Positions 44,623-54,498 of a stretch of 64,000 bases of DNA are shown here, one piece after another (positions within the stretch are counted from its first letter, which is position 1; each line of letters opens with the position of its first letter). A program made the translations under genes and the position numbers. The notes below the pieces were generated by a model. It saw only the letters and a list, made by a program, of their open reading frames with translations, did no database searches and had not been told where the DNA came from. Source of the stretch: Leeuwenhoekiella aestuarii (GTDB lineage: Bacteria > Bacteroidota > Bacteroidia > Flavobacteriales > Flavobacteriaceae); the NCBI RefSeq assembly GCF_004104055.1, contig NZ_QOVJ01000001.1, forward strand, positions 1 to 64,000, written 5' to 3'.

Positions 44623-47256
44623 TTACTTTAAAGCCGCAAGTCGCTTTTCAAGCGCATCTATTTTCGCCTGAGCATCCGCTTGCTTCTGCTTTTCTATAGC
44701 AACCACTTGCTCTGGAGCATTGTTTACAAAACGCTCATTAGAAAGCTTTTTAGAAACTGAATTCATGAAGCCTTTTGTATATTCTAATTCTTCAGTGATT
44801 TTTGCGATTTCAGCATCTACATCTATCGCTCCAGTCAACGGAATAAAGTATTCGTTAGCCTTTACCCTAAAGGAAAGCGCTCCATCTTTACTGGCCTCTG
44901 TTGCTTCAATCTTAGATAGATTACACAACTTTATAATAATGTCATCGTAACGTTCTGAAAAGCCTTCCGTATTCATTACAAACAGCTCAAGCTCATCTTT
45001 AAAGGAAATATTCTTCTCTTTTCTAATCGCTCTAACTCCAGTAATTACTTGAGTTGCCAATTCAAAATCTGCTAAAATTTCGGCATTTCCAGTTTCAATT
45101 TTAGGCCATTGATTAATAATCAACGCCTCTTCTGGAGTACGATCTGTTATATTTTGCCAAATTTCTTCCGAAGCAAAAGGAGTAAATGGATGTAGGATAC
45201 GCAGGTTATTTTCTAAAGCTTCAATAACCGCATCAAAAGTTTTCTTATCAATGGGTTTACCGTATTCAGGTTTTACAACCTCAAGTAACCAACTACAGAA
45301 ATCATCCCAAACCAACTTATATGTGGTCATCAGCGCGTCGCTAATACGATACTTACTGAAATGATCTTCAATCTCTACTCCAGCCTGTTTGAAACGTTCT
45401 GTATACCACTCTAAACCTTTAATGCTGGCTTGAGGCTGTTCTATAGTAGCGTCTACTTCCCACCCTTTAATAAGTCTAAAAGCATTCCAGATTTTATTCA
45501 CAAAGCCTTTACCCTGCTTACAGAGATCTTCATCAAACAACAAGTCATTTCCGGCAGCTGCACTTAATAGTAAACCAACACGCACACCATCTGCACCATA
45601 ATCATCAATAAGTTTCATCGCATCTGGCGAATTCCCTAGAGACTTAGACATTTTACGGCGGTCTGCATCACGAACCAATCCGGTCAAATACACATTTGTA
45701 AATGGCTTTTCACCGGTATACTCATACCCTGCCATAATCATACGCGCAACCCAGAAAAATAAAATATCTGGTCCCGTAACGAGGTCATTAGTCGGATAGT
45801 AGTATTTAAAATCTTCGTTATCAGGGTTTACAACTCCGTCAAAGACACTCATAGGCCACAACCAAGAAGAAAACCATGTATCCAGCGCATCTTCATCCTG
45901 ACGTAAATCAGCATCGGTTAAGCTATTTTTTCCGGTTTTCGCCTTCGCGGAAGCTAAAGCCTCTTCTCTGTTTTTAGCAACAACAAAATCTTCTTTACCA
46001 TTACCGTAATAATAAGCCGGTATCTGCTGCCCCCACCATAATTGACGTGAAATATTCCAGTCTCTGATGTTTTCCATCCAGTGACGATAGGTATTGTCAA
46101 ATTTCTTCGGAAATAAATTTACTTCTTCCGTCTCGAGAACCGCTTTAATAGCCGGCTCTGCAAGATCTTTCATCTTCAAGAACCACTGATCAGAAAGCTT
46201 TGGCTCTATTACAGCTTTTGTACGTTCTGAAGTTCCTACTTTATTGGTATGTGTTTCAGTTTTTACTAAAGCACCAGAATCTTTAAGTTCTTTTACAATT
46301 TCTTCACGAACCACAAAACGGTCTTTACCCGAATAATGTAACCCGTATTCGTTCAAAGAAGCATCATCATTGAAGATATCAATTACATCAAGACCGTGCT
46401 TATCTCCCAACATTTTATCGTTCTCGTCGTGAGCCGGAGTAACTTTTAAACAACCAGTACCAAACTCTAAGTCAACATATTCATCTTCAATAATAGGCAC
46501 ACTACGGTTAACAATAGGTACAATTGCTTTTTTCCCTCGTAAATGAGCAAAGCGCTCATCATTAGGATTGATGCAAATAGCAGTATCTCCAAAAATAGTT
46601 TCAGGTCTCGTCGTTGCGATGGTTAGTACCTCACCACTATCTTCTAATTTATAATTTAAATAGTATAAATATCCCTGACGCTCCTCGTGAATAACCTCCT
46701 CATCAGAAAGTGTTGTTTGAGCTTCAGGATCCCAATTTACCATACGATGGCCGCGGTAAATAAGTCCTTTATTATATAAGTCAATAAAGCTTTGAATAAC
46801 ACTGGCTGACATGGTGTCATCCATCGTAAAACGCAAACGTTCCCAGTCGCAAGAAGCTCCTAATTTCTTAAGTTGATCAATAATAGTCCCACCGTATTTA
46901 TCGGTCCATTCCCAGGCATGCTTTAAGAATTCTTCACGAGTAAGGTCACTTTTATTGATTCCTTCAGCCTTCAATTTTGCAACAACTTTAGCTTCAGTGG
47001 CAATAGACGCGTGATCTGTACCAGGAACCCAGCAAGCATTAAGGCCTTTTAAACGCGCACGACGTATTAAAACATCTTGAATGGTATTATTCAGCATATG
47101 CCCCATATGTAAAATACCCGTCACGTTAGGTGGTGGTATTACAATGGTATACGGCTCTTTATCATTAGGTTCTGAATGAAAATAATTATGTTCCATCCAG
47201 TAGTCGTACCACTTTTGCTCAACATCTTTTGAGCTGTATTTTGAAGCTAATGCCAT
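44623..47256 (-). CDS. valS: Valine-tRNA ligase
   Basis: This 877-residue class I synthetase has the HIGH-type motif ILHMGHML and KMSKS (RKMSKSLGNSPD). The CP1 editing domain is in between, with STEAKVV and GTSERTKAVIEP regions. The C-terminal coiled coil (EELEYTKGFMNSV...IDALEKRLAAL) binds tRNA. Normal length. Confidence 0.97.
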   Translation of the reverse strand: MALASKYSSKDVEQKWYDYWMEHNYFHSEPNDKEPYTIVIPPPNVTGILHMGHMLNNTIQDVLIRRARLKGLNACWVPGTDHASIATEAKVVAKLKAEGINKSDLTREEFLKHAWEWTDKYGGTIIDQLKKLGASCDWERLRFTMDDTMSASVIQSFIDLYNKGLIYRGHRMVNWDPEAQTTLSDEEVIHEERQGYLYYLNYKLEDSGEVLTIATTRPETIFGDTAICINPNDERFAHLRGKKAIVPIVNRSVPIIEDEYVDLEFGTGCLKVTPAHDENDKMLGDKHGLDVIDIFNDDASLNEYGLHYSGKDRFVVREEIVKELKDSGALVKTETHTNKVGTSERTKAVIEPKLSDQWFLKMKDLAEPAIKAVLETEEVNLFPKKFDNTYRHWMENIRDWNISRQLWWGQQIPAYYYGNGKEDFVVAKNREEALASAKAKTGKNSLTDADLRQDEDALDTWFSSWLWPMSVFDGVVNPDNEDFKYYYPTNDLVTGPDILFFWVARMIMAGYEYTGEKPFTNVYLTGLVRDADRRKMSKSLGNSPDAMKLIDDYGADGVRVGLLLSAAAGNDLLFDEDLCKQGKGFVNKIWNAFRLIKGWEVDATIEQPQASIKGLEWYTERFKQAGVEIEDHFSKYRISDALMTTYKLVWDDFCSWLLEVVKPEYGKPIDKKTFDAVIEALENNLRILHPFTPFASEEIWQNITDRTPEEALIINQWPKIETGNAEILADFELATQVITGVRAIRKEKNISFKDELELFVMNTEGFSERYDDIIIKLCNLSKIEATEASKDGALSFRVKANEYFIPLTGAIDVDAEIAKITEELEYTKGFMNSVSKKLSNERFVNNAPEQVVAIEKQKQADAQAKIDALEKRLAALK

Positions 47257-47285
47257 TCTTGGTCTAATTTTTGTCTATAAGAGTG

Positions 47286-47293
47286 CAAAAGTA
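47286..47293 (-). promoter_or_regulatory. Promoter -7 element for valS
   Basis: On the minus strand this reads TACTTTTG, a TAnnTTTG match, 29 bases upstream of the valS ATG. The upstream side is A/T-rich, but no clear -33 TTG was found. Confidence 0.45.
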
Positions 47294-47453
47294 CTTATAT
47301 ACTAAGGATTTTAAAAAGAACCGAAGCATTAAAAAAACAACTTTTAAGGAAGCAATTAAGATTAAAAAACAAGGCTCAACCATAAAAATGAGCTACATTT
47401 TTGCACAAACATCAGAATAGGCTTACTTTTATGCTTCATTAACACTTAGAATT

Positions 47454-47840
47454 ATGAAAAAAATCGTTTTAATACTTGCTGTAGGTCTAATGACTTTAGG
47501 TTTACAAGCTCAAGAAAAGAAAGCTGCGATTACTTTCGAGACAGACGTTATTGATTATGGCGAAGTTGCTCATGGAGGAGATGGTACCCGTGAATTTAAA
47601 TTCACAAACACAGGTGACGCACCTTTGGTAATCTCTAAAGCGTATTCAACGTGCGGTTGTACGGTACCAAGCCCACCTAAAGATCCAATTGCTCCAGGTG
47701 AAAGCGACGTGATTAAAGTAAAATATGACACCAATCGTTCACCGGGTCCAATACGTAAAACCATAACGGTTTATACTAATGCTTCGGCTGAACCATATAC
47801 GTTAAAGATTAAAGGTACTTTATTACCTGCATCTAACTAA
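47454..47840 (+). CDS. DUF1573 secreted protein
   Basis: This 128-residue protein has a signal peptide (ending LGLQAQ) and one immunoglobulin-like domain with the family core GEVAHGGDGTREFKFTNTGDAPLVIS and CGCTVPSPPKDPIAPGE. It is periplasmic or surface exposed. The family's role is unclear; it is common in Bacteroidota. Confidence 0.9.
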   Translation: MKKIVLILAVGLMTLGLQAQEKKAAITFETDVIDYGEVAHGGDGTREFKFTNTGDAPLVISKAYSTCGCTVPSPPKDPIAPGESDVIKVKYDTNRSPGPIRKTITVYTNASAEPYTLKIKGTLLPASN

Positions 47841-47864
47841 GGAAACTTATTAGACTTAAAATTT

Positions 47865-47893
47865 AAAGCGACCAATTTGGTCGCTTTTTTTTT
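47865..47893 (+). terminator. Terminator after the DUF1573 gene
   Basis: AAAGCGACCAA with TTGGTCGCTTT, then a run of nine T. Strong and close to the stop codon. Confidence 0.88.
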
Positions 47894-47930
47894 GTGCATC
47901 AATTATTTTAAGAACTAGTTCTAGTGTCTT

Positions 47931-49289
47931 TTAATGAGGCCCCTCAAGCAATTTCCTCAATTTCAGTTTGCAAGTAAAAACATATCCTTTTCGGTCTACT
48001 TTAAGACGTAAAATTTCTCCTTCATCCCTGTAGAAGTATTTTGTAATATCATTTAAATCAAGTTTTGTTACATCTCTTCCATTCAACTTAATAATTCGAT
48101 CGCCAACGTTCAACCCCGCCTCAGCACCTGGAGAATTTTCTCTTATAGCCGCTATCTCATAATTAGGTTTTAATTGTAACTGCGGAAATTCGATCGTATT
48201 AGTAGCCAAAAACACCGTTTTACCAGAGCTAAGAGAATAATCGTTTGTTGTAGATGTTTTTTGAATTCGGTAATCTAAACCTGCTACCAGCTCAAAACCC
48301 GTGTGCTCAACAACAAGCCCACTTCGGTTATACCGAAACGGGTTGTCAAAATACGTATTCTTCTTAAGTTTTAGCGTCTTAGACTCATAATCTAGATAGA
48401 CCGTAAATCTGCGTAAAACCTCAGAACCTAAGCTTCCGTTTCTGTAGGACACTCCATTAAGATACGCTAACGAACTTGAGTCAGGATACGCGACATTCAC
48501 GTGGTTTAATGCAATATCACCTAACTTTAATTCTTTTATGCGAGATCTGCTACCCAAAACTTCTCCGTTAAGTCCCAATCCTAAATGATCTTTGAATGAG
48601 TTTTTAGAAACCTCTATCCCATCGTGGGTTTCTTCAAAAAGCCACAACGCATCACCACTACCAGAATCTAATAATAGTTTAGCCCTAAGTTCTTGGTTAT
48701 TGTCAACCAAATTTAAGTCAACATAAGGCTTTCCCTCTTTTAATTCAAAAGGAATTGTCACACAAGAACGACACTTTTTTTCCTTAAAAACTTCCGGCAG
48801 ATAAAGTTTGACTAATGCTTTGTCGTAGCGCATTTCGACACCCAAATCTTTTAATAAACTATAACCTATAATCCCATGAACCGGAAATCCCAATCGTGGA
48901 GAAAAATTTTGACTGCTATCCGGTATATAATAAACCGTCTGATTTATCGCTGCAGCACTACCTATATTGATAATATTATGAGTTGACTTTATAGCTTTTG
49001 AAGGTTTTCCATCCCCAGCACCACGAAGCCAAACGGTAGATTTATTATTCAACTCAAGTTGATAATCAGCATCTACACCAAAGAGAATAGTAGACCGTAC
49101 ACCGGTGTCTAAAAGAAAAGATAGCTCAAGCCCGTTGACCTGAACAGGAATAATCATAAGGTTATTGACGACTTTAGCTTTTATTTTAATACTTTTTTTA
49201 CCCTCAGGCAAAAGAAAACGGCCTTGTCCGGAAACATCAAAAGATGACAATAAACCAACCAATACCGATAAAAAATAAAAAATACGCAT
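47931..49289 (-). CDS. Retropepsin-like aspartyl protease with C-terminal PDZ domain
   Basis: This 452-residue protein has a signal peptide ending FDVSGQG. Two copies of a retropepsin-type fold carry DTG/DSG motifs (FLLDTGVRSTILFG and LLLDSGSGDALWLF), so the active site is formed within one chain. A PDZ domain follows near the C-terminus (IRENSPGAEAGLNVGDRIIKLNGRDV). It should cleave or bind peptides in the periplasm. ATG 49289 is preferred to TTG 49295. Confidence 0.88.
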   Translation of the reverse strand: MRIFYFLSVLVGLLSSFDVSGQGRFLLPEGKKSIKIKAKVVNNLMIIPVQVNGLELSFLLDTGVRSTILFGVDADYQLELNNKSTVWLRGAGDGKPSKAIKSTHNIINIGSAAAINQTVYYIPDSSQNFSPRLGFPVHGIIGYSLLKDLGVEMRYDKALVKLYLPEVFKEKKCRSCVTIPFELKEGKPYVDLNLVDNNQELRAKLLLDSGSGDALWLFEETHDGIEVSKNSFKDHLGLGLNGEVLGSRSRIKELKLGDIALNHVNVAYPDSSSLAYLNGVSYRNGSLGSEVLRRFTVYLDYESKTLKLKKNTYFDNPFRYNRSGLVVEHTGFELVAGLDYRIQKTSTTNDYSLSSGKTVFLATNTIEFPQLQLKPNYEIAAIRENSPGAEAGLNVGDRIIKLNGRDVTKLDLNDITKYFYRDEGEILRLKVDRKGYVFTCKLKLRKLLEGPH

Positions 49290-49403
49290 AACCAAGCCTC
49301 ATGTACTATGAATTTAGCATTTTTAAACTAATTACACTAATTCATTCTTAAAATTATTTTCTCACTAATAATTCGCAACTTTGCAACCTAAATAAATCGA
49401 CTC

Positions 49404-50594
49404 ATGCCGCAATTATCACAAAAAGGGCTAATGATGCCCCAGTCTCCTATTCGCAAGCTAGTACCCTATGCAGAAGCTGCAGAAGCAAGAGGCATTACTA
49501 TACATCAATTAAACATTGGTCAGCCGGATATTAAAACACCTCAAACAGCATTAGATGCTGTTAAAAAAGCTGATATAGAAGTACTTTCATACAGCCACTC
49601 TGCAGGTTTTTTAAGCTATCGCGAAAAGTTAGCTGCTTATTATGGAAAACAGGGAATCGCTATTGAGCCTTCAGATATTATTATTTCTACTGGTGGTTCT
49701 GAGGCATTGATGTTTGCTATGGGCAGTGTCACAGATCCGGGTGATGAGATTATTATCCCTGAACCATTTTATGCCAATTATAATGGTTTTGCTACTGCTT
49801 CAGGAGTTACTGTAAAGCCGGTAATTTCTTCTTTTGAAAGTGGTTTTGCATTACCTCCAATTTCTGAGTTTGAAAAACAAATTACTTCAAAAACTAAAGC
49901 AATTATCATTTGTAACCCGGGGAATCCTACCGGTTACTTATACAGCAAAGAAGAGTTAGATCAACTTTCTGAATTGGTTAAAAAGCACGACCTGTTTTTA
50001 ATTGCAGATGAAGTTTACAGAGAGTTTGCTTATGATGGTTTGCAACACAATTCAGTGTTGAATCAACGAGAGATTGATGAGCATACGATTATGATTGATT
50101 CAGTTTCTAAACGCTTTTCTATGTGTGGCGCCCGTATAGGTTGTATCGTGAGTCGCAATAAAGAGTTAATGGCTACAGCTATGAAATTTGCTCAGGCACG
50201 TTTGAGCCCGCCAACTCTGGCTCAGATCGCTAGTGAAGCTGCTCTTGACACGCCACAATCTTATTTTGATGAAGTTATTTCTGAATATGTAGATCGTAGA
50301 GACACGCTTGTCGCCGGTCTTGAAGCTATCCCAGGCGTACGCGTTGCAAAACCAAAAGGCGCCTTTTATTGCATTGCAGAATTACCAGTTAAGAATTCTG
50401 ATGATTTTGCACAATGGCTTTTAGAATCTTTTGAGCATAACAAGAAAACAATTATGGTTGCTCCTGCTGCTGGTTTTTATTCTACTCCGGGAGAAGGCCT
50501 TAACCAAGTGCGTATCGCATATGTTCTAAAAAAAGAAGATCTCATTGAGGCTGTAGCCTTACTAAAAGGAGCTCTTAGTCTTTATAAAGATTAA
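49404..50594 (+). CDS. Class I/II aminotransferase
   Basis: This 396-residue PLP enzyme has the Schiff-base Lys in SVSKRFSMCGARIGC. NPGNPTGYLYSKEEL and ADEVYREFAYDG are the cofactor-binding motifs. It is close to aspartate/aromatic aminotransferases; the substrate cannot be fixed from sequence alone. Its stop overlaps the murB start by one base. Confidence 0.92.
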   Translation: MPQLSQKGLMMPQSPIRKLVPYAEAAEARGITIHQLNIGQPDIKTPQTALDAVKKADIEVLSYSHSAGFLSYREKLAAYYGKQGIAIEPSDIIISTGGSEALMFAMGSVTDPGDEIIIPEPFYANYNGFATASGVTVKPVISSFESGFALPPISEFEKQITSKTKAIIICNPGNPTGYLYSKEELDQLSELVKKHDLFLIADEVYREFAYDGLQHNSVLNQREIDEHTIMIDSVSKRFSMCGARIGCIVSRNKELMATAMKFAQARLSPPTLAQIASEAALDTPQSYFDEVISEYVDRRDTLVAGLEAIPGVRVAKPKGAFYCIAELPVKNSDDFAQWLLESFEHNKKTIMVAPAAGFYSTPGEGLNQVRIAYVLKKEDLIEAVALLKGALSLYKD

Positions 50595-51622
50595 TGAATT
50601 TACAGCACAACGTTTCCCTTAAAGATTACAATACTTTTGGCATTTCAGCAAAGGCTGAATCTTTTGTATCTGTAACTACAGAAGACGAACTGAAAGAAGC
50701 CTTAAGCAGTATTATTGATTCAACTCCATTTATCTTAGGTGGAGGAAGCAATATGCTGCTTAAAACAGATCTCTCTGGTCTCGTTATTCATATTGCCTTA
50801 AAAGGAATTGAGGTTTTTGATGAAAATGCAGATTACATCTGGCTCAAAGTTGCCGCCGGTGAAAACTGGCATGAGTTTGTAATGCATTGTGTAAACTTGG
50901 AATATGGCGGAGTAGAAAATCTAGCCTTAATCCCCGGGAACGTAGGCACTTCACCCGTGCAAAACATAGGTGCTTATGGCGTAGAGCTTAAAGATACTTT
51001 TTTTAGTTGCACTGCGATTCACCGTGAAACATTAGCTGAAAAAACATTTTCGCTAAGTGCATGTAAATTTGGTTATCGGGATTCTATCTTTAAAAATGAG
51101 GCTAAAGATGCTTATATAATTACATCAGTTACGTTTAAACTGAGTAAAACAAACCATAAGCTGCATACGGAGTACGGTGCTATTCAGGATATTTTAAAAG
51201 AGCAAAAAATTGCAAATCCCGGCATTAAAGATATTGCAGAAGCTGTGATCACAATCCGGTCTTCAAAATTACCAGACCCAGCTGTTCTAGGCAATAGTGG
51301 GAGTTTTTTTAAGAATCCGGTTATTTCTAAAACTGAATTTTTAAAGCTTCAGCAAACACATCCTGAAATTCCATTTTATACAGTAGATGATGATTTTATA
51401 AAAGTTCCTGCAGGATGGCTCATCGAGCAAGCCGGTTTTAAAGGGAAACGTTTTGGTGATGCCGGTGTACACAGCAAACAAGCACTTGTTCTGGTGAATT
51501 ATAACAACGCCACCGGAGCAGAAATCTGGGATTTGGCTATTCGTATTCAGCAAGAAGTACAGCAGCTTTTTAATATAACCATTCAGCCTGAAGTAAATAT
51601 TATAGAAGACAGGACAATCTGA
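50594..51622 (+). CDS. murB: UDP-N-acetylmuramate dehydrogenase
   Basis: This 342-residue FAD enzyme makes UDP-MurNAc for peptidoglycan. FILGGGSNMLLKTDLSGLVI and LIPGNVGTSPVQNIGAYGVEL bind FAD. YRDSIFK and GNSGSFFKNPV hold catalytic residues, and the ending RIQQEVQQLFNITIQPEVNII is typical of type I MurB. Cotranscribed with the aminotransferase. Confidence 0.96.
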   Translation: MNLQHNVSLKDYNTFGISAKAESFVSVTTEDELKEALSSIIDSTPFILGGGSNMLLKTDLSGLVIHIALKGIEVFDENADYIWLKVAAGENWHEFVMHCVNLEYGGVENLALIPGNVGTSPVQNIGAYGVELKDTFFSCTAIHRETLAEKTFSLSACKFGYRDSIFKNEAKDAYIITSVTFKLSKTNHKLHTEYGAIQDILKEQKIANPGIKDIAEAVITIRSSKLPDPAVLGNSGSFFKNPVISKTEFLKLQQTHPEIPFYTVDDDFIKVPAGWLIEQAGFKGKRFGDAGVHSKQALVLVNYNNATGAEIWDLAIRIQQEVQQLFNITIQPEVNIIEDRTI

Positions 51623-51642
51623 TCAGTTATTTTAAAAGTAAA

Positions 51643-51737
51643 CCACCTCGGGGGGACAGCAAGAGGTAGTTGTTACAAACATTTTTTCTCAATTTTGAGG
51701 CAAAGCTCAGCGTATTTAAGCCTTTAGAGGTGTCAAT
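51643..51737 (+). ncRNA. Structured 95-nt element, copy B
   Basis: Homologue of the element at 26757-26851, also 95 bases long, beginning ACCTCGG and ending GTGTCAAT. Inside are ACCTC...GAGGT (a possible closing stem), TGTT-ACA-AACA and TTGAGGCAAAGCTCA. As with copy A, it is followed at once by an A-run and a terminator, and it lies between convergent genes (murB and the fasciclin gene). Confidence 0.5.
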
Positions 51738-51740
51738 AAA

Positions 51741-51776
51741 AAATCCGCTCAATTCAATATTAAGCGGATTTTTTTA
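51741..51776. terminator. Terminator between murB/element B and the fasciclin gene
   Basis: AAATCCGCT pairs with AGCGGATTT with a 13-base loop, followed by T-rich sequence on the + strand and an A-run on the left. It can serve both directions. Confidence 0.8.
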
Positions 51777-51793
51777 TTTTAAGAAAGAGTAAT

Positions 51794-52432
51794 TTATTTA
51801 GCTAGCAAAACACGATCAACTTCGTGAATGATCCCGTTTGAAGCATCAATGTTACCTAAAACAATCTGAGTTTTTCTTCCTTTACCATCTTTAATAACGA
51901 TCTGATCTCCATCACGCATAATGGTCAATTCATCACCTTTAACAGTTGTTAAGGTCGCCTTACCGTTACCTTCATCAATAGCCTTACCTAAATCTTCAGA
52001 ACGCAAAATCCCTGGAACAACGTGGTATTGAAGCACTCCAACCAACATCTCTTTATTTTCAGGCTTGGTTAAATCTTCTAGCATACCTTTCTTTAATTCA
52101 GAAAAAGCGTGATCTGTAGGAGCAAAAACAGTGTATTCTCCTTCAGCCATTAGCATTTCAGATAAACCTGCTGCATTTAATGCTATTACCAGCGTATCTA
52201 ACTCATCAGTAGCCATGGCTTTAGAAGCAATACTGTTAGATCTTGCTTCCTCTTTCATTTGCTCTTCTTTCATTTGAGCATCTTTCATCTCCTGCTCCGC
52301 TTTATTAGCTTCTGCCATTTCAGTTTCCTGAGCTTCTAATTTTATCTGTTCTTCTTTCTTTTTATCATCATTACAAGAGACTAGCATCAAAGCTCCCATA
52401 ACAACTGCAAAACTCAATTTATACCTATTCAT
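51794..52432 (-). CDS. Fasciclin-domain lipoprotein
   Basis: The signal of this 212-residue protein ends LMLVSC (Cys at residue 20). A charged coiled-coil-like stretch (about 28-65, with KEEQ, EQEMKDAQMKEEQMKEEA) follows, then a FAS1 domain: LDTLVIALNAAGLSEMLMAEGEYTVFAPTDHAFSEL and LQYHVVPGILRSEDL. The fold is linked to adhesion. It would be anchored by lipid at the cell surface or periplasm. Confidence 0.9.
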   Translation of the reverse strand: MNRYKLSFAVVMGALMLVSCNDDKKKEEQIKLEAQETEMAEANKAEQEMKDAQMKEEQMKEEARSNSIASKAMATDELDTLVIALNAAGLSEMLMAEGEYTVFAPTDHAFSELKKGMLEDLTKPENKEMLVGVLQYHVVPGILRSEDLGKAIDEGNGKATLTTVKGDELTIMRDGDQIVIKDGKGRKTQIVLGNIDASNGIIHEVDRVLLAK

Positions 52433-52558
52433 AACTAATTGTTTTAATGGTTATTAATGAGCTAATGTATGAAGATTAACAACTGGTATAACTTCTTACT
52501 TATTAATCTTTAGTTAAACAGTGTTATAAAAATTAACGTATTACGACTACTTGTAAAC

Positions 52559-52589
52559 TTTGGGCTAACCTGCTCATTTTGTATCTTTG
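52559..52589 (+). promoter_or_regulatory. Promoter of the Cys-rich membrane peptide operon
   Basis: TTTG (52559-52562) and TATCTTTG (52582-52589) match the -33 and -7 consensus of Bacteroidota with a 19-base spacer. Transcription would start about 13 bases before the ATG at 52607, giving a short leader. Confidence 0.7.
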
Positions 52590-52606
52590 CACTAGAATTA
52601 AACGTT

Positions 52607-52810
52607 ATGAAACTACTTCTTATCACCCTTGTCCTTTTAGGTCTTGCTTTTGCAGGAATTGCCATAAAAATTTGGGCAAAAAAAGACGGCAAATTTGCCG
52701 GTACTTGCGCAAGTCAGAACCCATACCTCAATAAGTCTGGAGAAGCTTGTGGTATGTGTGGTAAAATGCCTGACGAAATAGGCGATTGCTCTACAGAGAA
52801 AGCCTCTTAA
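52607..52810 (+). CDS. Small cysteine-rich membrane or secreted protein
   Basis: This 67-residue protein has a single N-terminal hydrophobic segment (LLLITLVLLGLAFAGIAIKIWA) and a soluble tail with four cysteines (GTCASQ, EACGMCGK, GDCSTE), including CGMC. The Cys pattern is typical of a conserved flavobacterial family of unknown role; it could bind iron-sulphur or zinc. A strong promoter precedes it and the glycosyltransferase gene follows at 12 bases. Confidence 0.85.
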   Translation: MKLLLITLVLLGLAFAGIAIKIWAKKDGKFAGTCASQNPYLNKSGEACGMCGKMPDEIGDCSTEKAS

Positions 52811-52821
52811 TCACTTCATAA

Positions 52822-53925
52822 TTGATTGCGTTCTTCCCGCTACTGTTTTACTGTTTCATAATTATAACATTTATAAACTGCGGGTTTTACACATACATTT
52901 CCAGATTTAGTTTTTCAACTAGTTTGCAATGCGGAACAAAAAAAGATGCAGGAATTTCTGTTTTAGTTTGTGCTAAAAATGAAGAGAAGAATCTTCTCAC
53001 ACTAATACCAAAGCTTCTCGCACAAGATTATCGGCAATTTGAGATCATCTTGATCAATGATCACTCTGAAGATGATACTTTGCAAGTTATGCAAGATTTT
53101 GCAGCTCAGAATTCTTTGATCACAATAATTGATCTTAAAACCAAAACCGGAAAAAAATTCGGAATTACTAAGGGTATTCTACATGCTCAATATGAGCATC
53201 TGCTTTTCACTGATGCCGATTGTATTCCTCAATCAAAGCATTGGATTTCAGAAATGGCCGCTCAGTTTTCTAATGAAAAGCAAATTATCTTAGGATACAG
53301 CGGCTATTCTAAAATTGCAAATTCTTGGCTCAATAAAGTGATTCGATTTGAGACTCTTTTAACGGCGATGCAATATTTCGGCTATGCAGAAAACAAAAAC
53401 CCCTATATGGGAGTGGGAAGAAATTTAGCCTATACGAAAACACTATTCAAAAAGAGTAAAGGGTTTGAAAGTCACGCGCATCTCAAACCTGGTGATGACG
53501 ATCTTTTTGTGAATCAAAATGCTTCAAAAACCAATGTTGCAGTTTGTACAACTTTAGAATCTTTTACTCGTTCTGAACCTAAGAAAAACTGGAAGGCTTG
53601 GTTTATTCAAAAGAGAAGGCATACTGGCGTTGCTCATCATTATAGATCTAAACATCAGCTTCAACTTGGTGCTTTCTATGCCAGTCAGTTTTTATTTTTT
53701 CTCCTATTTGTTTCTTTAGTTGCTATCAATCAACAATTGATACTGATTCTTTCAGTATTTGTGATCCGAGAAATAATGGTCTGGCTCATCACGTCAAAAG
53801 CCGCAATAAAACTTCAGGAAAAAGAGTTAATCCCTTATATACTCATATTAGAACCGTTTTTAGTGAGTATACAAATGCTTATCTTTATAACTAATATCCT
53901 GATAAAACCACGCCGTTGGAACTGA
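52822..53925 (+). CDS. Family 2 glycosyltransferase, membrane-bound
   Basis: This 367-residue protein has the GT-A fold with SVLVCAKNEEKNLLTLIPKLLAQDY at the N-terminus. TDADCIPQ is the DxD-like metal site, and PGDDDLFVNQN and KRRHTGVAHHY stand at the acceptor/catalytic positions. One TM precedes the catalytic domain and three follow it. It probably builds a cell-surface polysaccharide or glycolipid. The start is TTG 52822 (no better codon). Ten bases overlap the sigma factor gene. Confidence 0.88.
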   Translation: MIAFFPLLFYCFIIITFINCGFYTYISRFSFSTSLQCGTKKDAGISVLVCAKNEEKNLLTLIPKLLAQDYRQFEIILINDHSEDDTLQVMQDFAAQNSLITIIDLKTKTGKKFGITKGILHAQYEHLLFTDADCIPQSKHWISEMAAQFSNEKQIILGYSGYSKIANSWLNKVIRFETLLTAMQYFGYAENKNPYMGVGRNLAYTKTLFKKSKGFESHAHLKPGDDDLFVNQNASKTNVAVCTTLESFTRSEPKKNWKAWFIQKRRHTGVAHHYRSKHQLQLGAFYASQFLFFLLFVSLVAINQQLILILSVFVIREIMVWLITSKAAIKLQEKELIPYILILEPFLVSIQMLIFITNILIKPRRWN

Positions 53926-54473
53926 ATCAAGAAATAATAGACCGTAAAATACTAGAAGCTAAATCCGGGAGTCAGAGTGCTTATAATTATTTATTAAATG
54001 CACACTGGAATATGGTTTACCGTTTTCAACTAGAGCGCACTAAAGATGATTTTAAAGCCGAAGAAATCACTATTCAGACGTTTTCTAAAGCCTTTAATCA
54101 ATTGCATACTTACGACAACAAATACCGTTTCAGCACATGGCTAGTAACCATTTCAAAAAACCTACACATAGATTTCTTACGGAAAGAAAACAGTCAGCGA
54201 CAACTTTTAAGCAAAGAAGATAAACTCAATAAAGTTGTTGATGAAAATCCTACTCCAGAAGATGCTTTGATTACCGAACAAAATCTTTCTGAATTACTTG
54301 CTCATATTAAAAAGCTAAAGCCACATTATCAAGAAATGATAAATTTGCGCTACTTTCAGGAAATGAGTTATAAGGAAATGGCGCAAACACTTGATGAACC
54401 CATGAGCAATGTAAAAGTTAAACTATTGCGTGCACGCCGCTTACTTTCTGATCTCATCGAAAAAGATCAATAA
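53916..54473 (+). CDS. RNA polymerase sigma-70 family factor (ECF-type)
   Basis: This 185-residue protein shows region 2 (AEEITIQTFSKAFNQLHTYDNKYRFSTWLVTISKNLHIDFLRK) and region 4 (LKPHYQEMINLRYFQEMSYKEMAQTL, then VKVKLLRARRLLSDLI). It starts at TTG 53916, overlapping the preceding gene. There is no anti-sigma gene next to it. The overlap with the glycosyltransferase suggests shared control. Confidence 0.9.
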   Translation: MELNQEIIDRKILEAKSGSQSAYNYLLNAHWNMVYRFQLERTKDDFKAEEITIQTFSKAFNQLHTYDNKYRFSTWLVTISKNLHIDFLRKENSQRQLLSKEDKLNKVVDENPTPEDALITEQNLSELLAHIKKLKPHYQEMINLRYFQEMSYKEMAQTLDEPMSNVKVKLLRARRLLSDLIEKDQ

Positions 54474-54498
54474 CAAAGTCTTCTATTTTAAGTATTCT

